NCBI GenBank assembly: GCA_029207755.1
Contig: JARCOQ010000002.1
Coordinates: 9,315,156-9,379,155, forward strand
Source of the DNA: Chamaea fasciata
Lineage: Eukaryota; Chordata; Aves; Passeriformes; Sylviidae
Direction: 5' to 3'
DNA: 64,000 bases
Shown here: positions 50,340 through 61,473 of the stretch, piece after piece
Layout: every line of letters starts with the position of its first letter
How positions within the stretch are numbered: the stretch's first letter is position 1
Program-made: the position numbers and the translations under genes
The notes under the pieces: model-generated
Told to the model about the DNA's origin: nothing
Databases searched by the model: none
The model's input: only the letters and a program-made list of their open reading frames with translations

Positions 50340-50380
50340 AATTCCTACTGAAGTAAATGGCAGTTCTGTCATTTTATGTA
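50340..50380 (+). repeat. Possible ancient repeat fragment
   Basis: CCTACTGAAGTAAATGGCA at 50344-50362 resembles CCACTGAAATCAATGGCA at 24745-24762 and CCACTAAAATCAATGGAA at 17676-17693. It is short, so it may be coincidence. Confidence 0.3.
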
Positions 50381-51974
50381 ACACAAGCAGGATTACACTA
50401 ATTATAATTTCATAATCTCCCCATTAGAGAAGCACAACAGCAGCTCCATTAAAACATATTGCTTAACATTACATTCCCTGCTGACAGGATCCATAAAATA
50501 GAACTTTAGATGTTCAAAACATGAGATATGTAATACAATATTATGTCAGGCAAAACCATGCTCTTTTGGAACTATTCTAATCATTTTCGTTATGTAAAAT
50601 TCACACTTTTTTCCTATTTTAATCTCAAAAAAACCACCATATATTAACCCTTTTCTCAAATATACTGAGTGGAGTGCTCAGCTTGAGTTTTCCCCTTTGT
50701 AATGCAGGAATGTCAGCCTAGTGAAAAAAGAAAGAGCTCAGCATTAATTTGGCACATGAAAATTTGAAACTGCGGGGATAAACAGGCTACTGAAACGTGC
50801 AGTCTTCTAAACCATTACCAATTGTTCAAATTTTTTTTAACCCTTATTTCACCCCCCTATTTCACATAAAGAAAGAAAGAAAGAAATTAATGTATTATCC
50901 TGGCATTGAAAAAAATCCTACTTCTAAGACTAGACTTTGTATTACTCATGCACAAGGAGGCCTGTGATGCCCTTCCAAAGCACTGCAGAGCTGTGATTTC
51001 TACATCTTTTAGGAGCTACATTTTCACTGAAGTTAACAACGCTAACTCAGCACAAAACCTGATGACAGATTCCAAACACCTGTGGGAAGTAGGTCAGAAT
51101 TAGAACTCACATAAAAAAAACCCCCAACCAACCAACAAGCAAACCTAATTTAATTATGTCAGCTACGAAAGTGATGCCAAAAGTAGAACAGTCTTTGTAA
51201 CGCTTTTTAAATCAAAAAAGGTACTGAGGAGAGATTTTCAGGAGATGGATCAGCCCATCTACAGTAGTTTCACTCTATTAAAAATTTGCCATGATTTGTA
51301 GATTTGGAAGGAATCACATCTTGTATGATGTATAACCATACAAAAATTTCTCCTATAATGCTAGACCTTCACATTAATTCATTAATATGGATATTTTTAC
51401 ACAGATTTTATTCCCTCTTTAACAATTCCCTCAGTAACACCTTTTATATTTTCCCTGCTAAATTGGATTTAGCAATTTTGTTCTTTCTTTTCAGAATCAT
51501 GAGGTTTTACAAACAAAACAGGTAATTTAAAAATAAAAACTGTCAGAAGTTTTGTAGGAAGCCACTGTTTAAGTATTTCTTCTTGCTTGCATTCAAGCCA
51601 CTAGACTTCTCTGCCTGATTTTTACCCTCAATTTTCTGTAAAGTTGATGAGAGGTAGATATTCACAGAACAAAAACACCCAAATAAAATGAACCTGTATT
51701 CACTATGTGCTCATAACTGCAAATTGGCTCACAAATCCATAGGATTCTATGACTTAAATATACATAGCCCAAGTGTATCTTAAAGCAAATGGTGATGCAC
51801 CAATGTTGAGGGTCATTTTTGGGAACCTTATTTCAATGATTTTTCTCATAAAGTAAAATGCTAAACAGAAAGGAATTACAAAATAACTAAATGAAAGTGT
51901 TAATATCATATCAATATTCACATTAGTTCATCACCTTGAATAACCCCTAAACTCTAAAAAAATTGTAACTTTCT

Positions 51975-52006
51975 TCAAATATTTTTAATTTCAAATATTT
52001 TTAATT
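51975..52006. repeat. 16-bp perfect tandem duplication
   Basis: TCAAATATTTTTAATT occurs at 51975-51990 and again at 51991-52006. Confidence 0.97.
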
Positions 52007-53100
52007 AGGTTTTGTTTAGCGCTGTCACAACCTGCTGAATAGATACAGACGTGGCTCAAAATTGGCAACTGAAGACTAAATTCTAAATAGTGAAATGATA
52101 CTTCTGTATTTACCCACATATATGTGTATTAAATATATATAAAATCTTACAGCAGGCCCACTGAAGCTAAATATATTAATGATATAGTAGCCTAAACTAA
52201 CCATTAGTACACATTTTTAAGAATATCAATATGGACTTAGGCTGAAAATATTTGAAATAAATTTCCAGGGAAATCAGATTCTTTCAGTACTTGATTCAAG
52301 TAGGATAACTCATGTCTGGCTGAGCACATTCCTGAAGTGGACAAAATCTGGGTTTCTGTTCAGCTTCTCTGCTGAGGACCCCTCACACAGCCAGGGGCAG
52401 AAACAGGAGACCACCAGGGAAGCTTTTAAAATCTTACTATTGTAAAAGATAGTTTTTTTCCTTGATCAAGAGGCAATTTGAACTCTGCATGCCATTTCTA
52501 GGGGGGGTTGATTTTATTTAGTGTAATTGTAATTTAGTGAAGAAAGCTGAAAACTACTAACAGTGTTCATAATGGAACCATATGCTAAACTAAAAAAGAA
52601 ATAAAATGTATAATTGCATCACTATGTCTGAGATTCACCAAATGTTTCAAATTCACTTTTTTTAATGTGTAGGATGTTAAACTCATACCCTGTACATAAG
52701 TATTGAAATGTTTAAATACATTATTTTGATATTTATACCTTAGCACAAAGCAATAGGAGAAAATTGCATTACCTACATAAGCAAGCAAACCACAGCATGG
52801 AATCAAAGGTGGGTTTTTTTTTTTCTGTGTGTTTACTTTGCAAAATGAGTTCAGTTGGAGAATACAGGGCTGTGATGAAACTTTATTGATGAAAGGGACA
52901 CTTGGAAATTGAAATGCTGCATTTTCTCCCTGTAAATGTATGGATACTACAATAAGTACTCCTGGAAAGCTGCAGCTCTTTAGGAACCCTATAACACTCC
53001 AGGAACATAAAAACAAGGGACCTCTTCCTCTCCATTGCCAAAATATGCAATTCTTGGTAATTAAAAACCAGCAAATCTGTTTATTGTTAATGGCACAAAG

Positions 53101-53153
53101 GGAACCAAGAAGCCTGCAAGAGCATGGGCAGGAACTAAAAAGCCTGCAAGAGC
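53101..53153. repeat. ~23-bp direct repeat, 30-bp period
   Basis: The segment at 53101-53123 recurs at 53131-53153 with two differences; the shared core is AGCCTGCAAGAGC. Too few copies for a minisatellite. Confidence 0.9.
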
Positions 53154-53304
53154 TTTCATGTTGGTGCCTGGCAGAAGGAGATTGCCAATGATAGAAGTTA
53201 CCTGTCTTTCAGAATCACAGAGTGAGATAGGTTTTAGTGAAAGCTGAACATTTAGATAACGGGGAAAGTTGGCAAGACAGCCCTGGGGGATTGCTGTAAC
53301 TCAA

Positions 53305-53340
53305 ATCCATCCATCCATCCATCCACCCATCCATCCATCC
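53305..53340. repeat. (ATCC)9 tetranucleotide microsatellite
   Basis: Nine ATCC units in 36 bases, one of them changed to ACCC. Confidence 0.96.
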
Positions 53341-56300
53341 TTTAAATCCCCTCCCTAAGCAAGTCACTTAGCAATAAGCTCATAAACTCTGCCAGACTAC
53401 AGTAAAAGTAAACTGATGTCTTACTACAGCTCCCCAACAAGCCAAGGAAATACTTCTCTGAGACTGCACCTTACAAATAAATTCCATGTTTAGAGTCTGG
53501 CATGCTCAGAAAACTTATTAATGAAAATTCCTTTAATTAAATGTTCACAAAGTACCATGGGGGAGGAGAAGAAAGAGTTTGAAAAGTAAATAACATCATA
53601 GCTTGGTCACATATTTAAGACCAGAAGACAAAGTTTCATTTCTTGTGTTGAGTGATGGAAAAAAGGTCTTGGAACTGGGTCCTTGACATCTCTGGTAATA
53701 TCCGTGTCTTGGTGACTTTAGTCTCCCTCTTTTTCTTACCACAGTTAGCTTCCAAAAGTGAAATCTCAAGTAGCTTGCTGGGTTTTTTTTTTTGTTTGGT
53801 TGGTTTTTGTTTGTTTGTTTTAAGATACAAATATATGTCACCTAACCTTATCAGTTAGTTCAGTGGAATTTCAGAGAGGCTAAACTCAATTCACAGACAA
53901 ATAGAGCTGTGGAAAACACAAAATCATAGTAATCTATCCCGAAAATGTTATCCATTACAGCTCTCACCATGACAGTCCTGTGAGTATTGCCTTCAGGATG
54001 TTTTTTGCCTGGCCGAATATAATTCATTTTTTCTGTTGGTATTGAAGATATATTATGAGCATCTGGTGGTATTTATATGTCTAATTTTTCTAACATATTA
54101 ATTGCATTTAAAAATAAAGAGACTACCATAACTAGAAAAGTTCCACTTAAATACTTCCTGTTATCTTTCATCTTTCCCCATGACTCTCAGCAGGCTTTTG
54201 TAGTGGGCTTTAGATCTAAAACGTGTAAGTCTTGGAAGGCAAATTTATGTGCATTCAGAATACTAAGCGGTGCATAATTAGATTTAAAGAATGCAACTGA
54301 TAAAACACGTCTACTTTCTGTGTTGTTGCTGATATTTATAGCTGGCACATGGAATTTAACATGGATCATTACTTTCTTGGGATTTTACACATTAGCTATG
54401 GTTGTGGCATTACCCCAGTACTTCTTGATGTCAAATATTTTTGAGTTGAACACATTAGAAAAATTCTTTTCATCACATTTGTCTTACCTTAATAGAAGAA
54501 GACGAAGTTTTACATCACCATAGCAATGCATTTATTTCTGTGCTGTACTTATCTGTCTTTCGATATGATTCTAATATCAGGCACAATGCATCGTTTCTAT
54601 TGAGCCAACCAGCTCCAGTACGGAAACATCTGCAAACCATTTATGGGTTTTAAATAGCAGCCCATTTGTGTTTATTGCTTTATAACCTTTCATGCCACCA
54701 CTTATTTAAAAGCAAGCCCTCAAAGTGAATTAAAATATTATTTCATTTAAAAAAGAATTCAAACTCAACCCCCCCCTCCCCCCACTGACACTATTTGCAT
54801 TACTTGTAGGCCCTTGAATTTTAAACAATATTTAATCTAGCCAAGCTAAACCAATAAGCTACGTATTTCAGATCTCATCTTTGATAAATATTGTCATTTT
54901 TACTGTAATCCTTCAGAGATTTGTGCCCATCTCTTAAAATTTTAAATATAAAACGCATTACCAAAGTCATTGGAAATAGTAACATTGATTAATAAAAGAC
55001 AGCAAATATGTTTCTAAGATAGAAATGTTCACATGGATGTAGCAAAATTGCTATAGTCATAAAAATATAACCTCTCCCAAAATACTTGTACATCTCAGAA
55101 TTTAAATATGTCCTTCAAAATATTTCTTTAGTACACTCTCTAACCCATTGTTGGAGATATATATGAATGTTTTTTAAGTTGTCTGAGTAACCAAGGGTTC
55201 TTCTTTCTCTAAGACTCACTTAAAAGGGGGCTGCATCTTTTCCATAATCCCACAAAATTTTATATTAATTATTCAATGTGGTGACAATTTTTTTCTTTGT
55301 TATAACTAGATATATTTTACAGTATGAAAAGTTATGGGAGAACAGGGTGCAGAAATTCTTCCCAGCTGATAGAGTCCTCAAAGTTGCATATAAAATAAGG
55401 AGGAAAAAAAAAAAAAAAAAGAGAGAGAGAGAGAATAAAAGCCCTCAACTCCTTCAGGCTTAATGATATATGTGCTATGCTAAGGACTTTTCTTTAACAT
55501 GTGTTCTTTTCAATATGCAGCACTGAATAATACTTTCCACTGTTTAAAAGCCTAAGCAGTGTGAAAACTGTTGAAAGAAGAAAATACAGAGCTAACTAAG
55601 CTGATAAGGCTGTGATGACTGGAAGTATCCACAGAGAGGAAAAATACCCACCTTAGTAGCATGCTTTATAAACACCATGCATTTTTTTCCAGATGGGTTC
55701 ATTCCTTTTAACTAGAAAATAGTACATAACTTGGACTCATCTTCCTCCTAGTCAGACTTGCTCATGACAGAAATATTCACCTTGCACTACATGTACTAAT
55801 CCTGAAACTGATACAAATATTAAAAAAAAGGTTAGAAAATTGATTTGCAATCTCCTATAAAATCTATATAAACATCAGTGATGACTCAAATAAATTGTTG
55901 TGAATAGTGTTCCTTAAAACAGAACAAAGAAGTTTGAGGGCTGTTAATATTAGATGCTAACAACTCTTCCAAGCTGTGAACGTATAGTAGTGACAGAAAT
56001 TAAAAAGCAGATGTCCTCCCACGTTGAAATTCCCCCCAACTTACTTCAAGATTACATGGTTGATGAAAGTACAGCAAGTTCTAATTTCTAGGGGGAATAA
56101 TGACTTCTAGTTGCAATAATTTAAGGAATAATGTACTCCAACTGTACTTAATAAGGCTATAATTCCATCAAAGCTTTCCAGGGACGTCATAAACCATGAG
56201 GGTGAAACTCAAGTGGTTTCCTCGTGTCACCAGAAGGCTGAGATGGAATTACAGTTTGAATTTATATTCATTTTGAAGGAGACTTATTTAATATTGCACA

Positions 56301-57616
56301 TTGATCATGATTAATGCCTTTGGAACTGCCAAAAACTATTAGGGGTGTTTACAGTCTTTTGAAGCCACCAAAAGTCAATTATGCCACTGAATAGTGATTC
56401 TTTTAAAGCTGTGGTTTGGCCTGCACAAATTGTTTAACCATGCTAAAGTTAATATCAATTTGGTCAAATATTTTTGATACTTTTCTTTTTCATATTGAAT
56501 GAAAGTAGGAAATATTTCTTCTGTCTATGTGCATAGCTCTTTATTTATAGAATTTCATTCCAAATTAAGGGACAAATTAATTGGAATAATTTGGCTAACT
56601 TAGCCACTGAGCATCACTGAATGAATGTACTCTTATTGAACATATTTTTCACTTAAATGGCAATAATTTTCCCACATCTTATGTGAGCTAATTGAACAGG
56701 GAGGAGCTTCAGTTAGAGGAGAAAATTATTTTTTGTTGTAAGACTGCAGCTAATCTATTTTAAAAATAAGGATTGTGTGGAATAGCCCAGAGAGCCCACA
56801 GACAAAAAATTGTGGTGTGGAGAAAAAAAAACACAGAAGAGGAATTCTGGTTGTTAAATAACGTGTGAATCAAAGTTTCCAGAGGTAAAATAATGTTCAG
56901 TGTAATCCTTCAAATTTCTATTTATTTTTTGGACTTGAAGATGTTGTCTGCCTCCACAGCCTCCTAGGACAGGGAGTCCCAATGTCATTGCTTAAAGGAC
57001 AGCTACTCAAAAATATGGTTTATTGTGATCTCCTACTGAGTATCCTTACTTGCCTAAGCATAAGGACTCAGAACCTTTGGGATGCCCTTTGGTGTGGTCT
57101 CTGGACTCAAGAGTTTCCTCTCCTGAGGGGCCTCCACCATTCCAGTGCAGATATTCGCCAGCCACCTGTGGATTTCTTAGATATCATAGGGGATCTAATA
57201 CATCAGAAGATGCCTTTATTTAGATAATGGCTTTAAGCCAAAACGTTTACATGTGTCAGAGAACCTGCCATAAAATGTATTTCCCCAGAGATGACAGTGT
57301 GTCAATTTCTGAAATTCCTAGTGCTGAGTAGCTGATTTGATTTACACTTCTGAACAGAAAACACATCAGGGTAATCTCAGTTCCTCTTTACATTATATTC
57401 CAAGTAGAGGATTTATTTGTAATTTGTTAAGATCAGATCCAGATAGAAATAAGTCACCTACAAATCCTATTGAAAGTCTTTTGGCCAATTTCTAAGATGA
57501 TGGTAGAGCAAATTGATCTTTAAAGCCAAAAACATGTAATCAGTTACATGGCACTTTTGAGCAAGATAAATGCATGTTCTACACCCCGAGCTAAAAAAGC
57601 ATCATTAAAATGTAAC
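53341..57616. other. Unique A+T-rich DNA, no gene seen
   Basis: No supported gene. A T-run with GTTT units lies near 53780-53822 and an A17(GA)7 tract at 55404-55434. The interval 56100-56720 has little low-complexity sequence and is a possible conserved non-coding region. The plus frame 56982-57227 has no known domain. Confidence 0.55.
55404..55434. repeat. A17 + (GA)7 tract
   Basis: Uninterrupted A run at 55404-55420 followed by seven GA units. Confidence 0.93.
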
Positions 57617-57617
57617 A

Positions 57618-57648
<31 letters not shown>

Positions 57649-57727
57649 CCAAAAAAAAAACCCCAAAACCAAACCAAACCAAACCAAACCAAACCAAACC
57701 AAAAAACAAAAAACAAAAAACAAAAAA

Positions 57728-57775
<48 letters not shown>
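57617..57775. repeat. Compound A-rich repeat: (A7-8G)n, (AAACC)7, (AAAAAAC)4, A47
   Basis: Four successive low-complexity modules cover about 160 bases. A runs broken by G come first (57617-57650), then AAACC pentamers (about 57666-57700), then AAAAAAC heptamers (about 57701-57728), then an uninterrupted A run from 57729 to 57775. The Lys-rich plus frame and Phe-rich minus frames across it are artefacts. No retroposon body is recognisable on either side. Confidence 0.95.
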
Positions 57776-57777
<2 letters not shown>

Positions 57778-59021
57778 ACACACCACAGTGTTGTTTGCTT
57801 CAAGCACAGCAATCCCATTTGGCTTTTGGAAGGAAGTTTTCTCAAACTCAGGGCCCGATGATTCTAAAGGTTTCCTTTGGAAAACCACAGTATGAAAGCC
57901 TTCTGATCCTTGTATAGACCACTAAAAGTCAAACTAGACATCAGGTTTTTACATGATACGTGAAGAAATGACCCTTGGCCTTTGATGTTTTGCATGCTGA
58001 GGACTCAACATGGGGTGGCAGAACAAATGAAAAGAAAAAAAAAATCCGATCAGGATACTGGCTGAGAAAATCCCAGAGTCAAAAATTTTTGGAGGCTGAG
58101 AAAAAGTTCTTTGGTTTAATGCTATAGGGATGTCCTATCCCTACAAACTTCCCTTGGCATTTGGTCTTGGACAAAGTCATATGAACTCTTTGTCTGCAAT
58201 GACCCAAGAGAGGTGCTGCCAGTGTTCCCCTTCCCACAACAAATGTCAAACTCTGGCTTTGCTTCCTGAGATGGATTGAATTTTTTTTCAGTTTCCACAT
58301 GTAACATTTGCTATTAATGCCAAATTGCTCGTATATTCCATCTCTATGTGGAATCTAGCACAACTCAGCATTCCCAGTGCTCCTTTGCAACTATTTCATC
58401 AGTAATCATCTCTCCTTGGCTTCTCTGAAAAATTCTTCAAATTCATGAAAAATTCAAATTCCTCAAAAACGGACAATGCCAAAAATAGCAGCCTTCTGAA
58501 TGTGTTCCTTCCTATTAACAGCAAATTCTGAGAGAAAAAATTGTCTGAACTTGTCCAGGTTTCCGTCCTTAATTAGGAGTTCCAACACGGGAGGAATTTT
58601 TAATTGCTCCAATCCATTTCTCAGGATAAATAAATAAATAATAATATCTTTGTACTCCTGATACTACATGGTCTTAAGCCATACTCCAAGAAAAGGTGTC
58701 CTCAGGAGTTATCTACTTCCTTCTGTACTTCAGTTTTTATTGATGTGGAGTAAAAAAAAATGCATTTTAATGGCTATTTCTACATGTGCTTTCTCAAAAA
58801 TTAGGGCAAGATGCATAGAATTAAAACCAATTAAAAAATTATCTAGCAAAAGAAGTGTTCTGCTACAAAGCTTGCATGTTCATTGCTTTTGTGATCAATC
58901 AATGAAAAATACCAATGTGTTCTGAAACATGGAAAAGTATATAAAATTTTAAAAGATTTATATCCACCCAGATGTAGGAAGAATTTTTATTTCCTCCCTC
59001 TAAGCACAATAAAATATTAGA
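57776..59021. other. Unique DNA, no gene seen
   Basis: Nothing recognisable. Short overlapping frames at 58079-58307 (minus) and 58668-58925 (plus) have no known domain. Confidence 0.5.
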
Positions 59022-59175
59022 GCAACTGCCCTGAGATGCTGCAGGCAGCTTCTCTGGAGGTTTTCAAAATCTGTCTGAATCAAACCCTGAGCAGCATAAA
59101 CTGACCACGAAACTGCTCAGGCATGAGCACAAGGTTGGACAAGAGACATCCTGAGGTCCCTTTCTCCTTTGAAAG
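59022..59175 (+). mobile_element. CR1 LINE 3'-end fragment
   Basis: The order AACTGCCCTGAGATGCTGCA, TTCTCTGGAGGTTTTCAAAA, CTGTCTGAATCAAACCCTGA, ACTGCTCAGGCATGAGCACA, GGTTGGACAAGAGACATCC and TGAGGTCCCTTTCTCC follows the CR1 3'-end consensus (GGTTGGACTAGATGACC, GAGGTCCCTTCC). It is more diverged than the copy at 5436. The terminal ATTCTRTG repeat is not preserved. Confidence 0.78.
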
Positions 59176-60539
59176 TATGTGTGCGTGTCTTAGGTTGCTG
59201 TAAATTCATATATTAATATATAAATAAATGGAGTAAAAGCCATTTCAAATTTTTTTTGAAATTCTTCCCCAGCTGTCTTCAGATACTATCTTTTTTCTTT
59301 GTTGAGAATACAACAGGGGGTGGCTTTGGAAAATTACTACAGCCCTGAACTCTATTTACCTAGACTTCACTTTGTCATCAATTGTCTTCTCTTAGCTTCC
59401 CTGCTGTTCATCAAAATTGGAAATAAAGAAGTTGGCAAAAGGGTAATTAATGTTTCTTTTCTGAAATGATTTGTGAAATGTTTTCCATTTTTTGAAATTT
59501 TGTTCCTAAAAAAAAAGAAAAAGGAATAAAAGATAAAGAAATAGAAAAATTGATAAATTGGAACAGTATATTGTCAGTATTACATTAGTCAGGTGATGAC
59601 TATAAATGTTTATTACACTGGACTAAAAAGTTGCTCGCTTATAACAAACAACAAAATAATTGGACATTTTTGTACAAGTCCCTTGATGAATCTCCTAACT
59701 TATTTTCTAATTTTGAGTGTTGAAATATTTGTCTGCAAAGCTTGTTGTATTTTGAGTAATTATTCTCAAAGTGGAAACAACCAACTATAATAAGAGTTTT
59801 GTAAAATTTTAACCTTAATATCTCTGAAATCCTTTCATGCATTCCATAAGAACATCGACAAGGTTAAACTCATGGTAAGCAGAATATTTTCAGGCAAACA
59901 GGAGCCTTTCTGTAGGTCTAGCTGAGACTTATAGGTCAAAATGAAGGTATTCTAAATTGGTGGTGATTCTTTTTCCCTTCTCGTAAAACTGGCTATTAAA
60001 AAATGCACTATGGGAGGTATTCTGAGGAAAGAGGTAATTTGTGTGTAAATATATAAATATATAGATGTTAATAGACATGCATATATGTGTATAGCTATGT
60101 AAATACACTTGCACACAGTGGACCAATAAAAACAAAGTATGATGCAGTGACATTCTGTATGATGAAAAAGATCATTAAATTCATGAAGGAATTATGGACA
60201 TATTAAATCTTTGGTACAGAGGATTCACGAAAAAAGGAAAGAGTGGTGTGAGAAGATGTCTTTGTTATACCTCTTTTTGATAAAAGTTTTCAAGATGTCT
60301 AGTTAATTGATCTCTGGAGAATGCAGAGTAAATTGTTTTATACTTCCCATATATTTCAACTTATTTTAACTGAGCATAAATTGAGAGAAAACACTTTTCC
60401 TCTCTCACACTCTGCTATTTGTCTCAAAGGACCAGTACCACAGATAAAGGACCTTTGGATCTTTCCAACAGCTCACTCTTCTCAGGGCATCCTCAGAACC
60501 TGTTTGTACAGACACAGACATGTCTCAATTAATTGATGA
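59176..60539. other. Unique A+T-rich DNA, no gene seen
   Basis: A+T-rich DNA with short A/T runs and ATATAA-type stretches near 60040-60110. No gene or repeat body identified. Confidence 0.55.
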
Positions 60540-60915
60540 ACTCAGTCTGCAACAGATCCTGTTGGCATCTCCTGTACTCTGTGTAGCTCACTAATTCAAC
60601 ACTATTCCATAGAATTCCTATTAAAGGACACACATTTGGAGTTCCTAACTGCCCAGCACAGCAGCACTGTCCATGTGCCCCCTTTGCTGTCACCTAAACA
60701 CTCCCAGGCCCAGCAGAGTAGGGCTGGAAGCGCTGCAGCAAGCAGTGAAACCAAAAATCAGCCCCAAAGAGCACCAGACTCTCACAGTCAGGCAAAGGAA
60801 TCCCATGGCAAGCACAGGAGCTGCCCATTAATAGCTGAACAGCATTAACAGCTCTGGGCTCTGTCCAGCACATTCCAATCAGACCCTTTGTCCCACACAG
60901 GGTGCCCACAAGGGC
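60540..60915 (-). mobile_element. Possible internal retroviral remnant next to LTR copy C
   Basis: A GC-richer block ends exactly at the LTR start at 60916. Because that LTR is oriented minus, sequence at lower coordinates is where the element's interior (leader side) would lie. Strings such as CCCATTAATAGCTGAACAGC (60826-60845) and AATCAGACCCTTTGTCCCAC (60877-60896) look like avian retroelement sequence to me, from memory only. I could not identify a primer-binding site, and no gag or pol reading frame is visible. The alternative is unrelated unique DNA. Confidence 0.4.
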
Positions 60916-61473
60916 TCTCGTGGTTTAACCCCAGTCAGCACCTCAGCCTCACCCAGCTGCTTACTCTCTACCCAGAAGGGTGAGAGCTGGAAAACTCATG
61001 GTCTGGGATAAAGACAATTTAACAGGGAAAGCAAAAGTTCTGCACCCAAGCAAAGCAAAGCAAGGAATTCACTCCCCGCTTCTCATGGGCAGGCAGGTGT
61101 TCAGCCATCACAAGGAGAGCAGGGTTCCCTCAACATCTAGTGGTGACTTAGAGTCACAAATCTCTCTGGAGGTTACTCTGCTCCTGCTTCTTCCCCCAGG
61201 TTTATGTGCTGAGCAGGGTGTTACATGACCTGGGATATTCCTTGAGGTCACCTGTCCTGGCTGTGTTGTCTCCCATCTCCTTGTGCCCCCCACCCCGAGC
61301 CCACTTGCCGCTGAGGTGGGAAGCAGAAAAAGCCCTGGCAATGTGCAATTGCTGCTCAGCAGTAATGAAAAGGTCTCTGAACTACCAACATTGTTTCCAG
61401 CACAAATCCATAATACAGCCAGTTATAAGCCACTGTAAAGAAAATTAGCTCTACCCCACCCAAAACCAGCACA
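60916..61473 (-). mobile_element. Avian ERV LTR, copy C
   Basis: Starts TCTCGTGGTTTAACCCC and ends CCACCCAAAACCAGCACA. It shares with copy B the blocks AAGCAAAGCAAAGCAAGGAA near 61050, TTTATGTGCTGAGCA at 61201-61215 (minus-strand AGCACATAAA, the probable TATA-like site), GAAGCAGAAAAAGCCCTGG near 61320, and GCTGCTCAGCAGTAATG at 61351-61367. With the family as a whole it shares CACCTGTCCTGGCTGTGT and CTCCTTGTGCCCCCCAC. Length of about 558 bases fits a complete LTR. No target-site duplication is evident. Confidence 0.87.

Larger units (their letters stand above)
45745..53304. other. Unique A+T-rich DNA, no gene seen
   Basis: The plus frame 46132-46581 (149 codons) is the longest outside repeats, but has no recognisable domain and is compatible with chance. 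Also present: AT-rich inverted repeats at 46693-46752, an AT dinucleotide array at 48814-48834, three GTTAAC sites within 35 bases at 49863-49897, a 16-base tandem duplication at 51975-52006, and a ~23-base direct repeat with 30-base period at 53101-53153. The minus frame 52585-53016 (143 codons) has no known domain. Confidence 0.55.

Noticed and set aside
52585..53016. 143-codon minus-strand open frame
   Set aside because: No recognisable domain, A+T-rich composition like its flanks, no splice or promoter support; length compatible with chance.
53211..53265. AGAATCACAGAGTGAGATAGG resembling a reverse-strand CR1 tail
   Set aside because: A short match only, with no continuing CR1 sequence.
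56942..56985. Possible minus-strand CR1 fragment (CCTCCACAGCCTCCTAGGAC)
   Set aside because: Only about 36 bases resemble the CR1 internal sequence and similarity stops abruptly afterwards; too weak to call.
57544..57895. Lys-rich plus and Phe-rich minus frames
   Set aside because: Translation of the compound A-rich repeat at 57617-57775.
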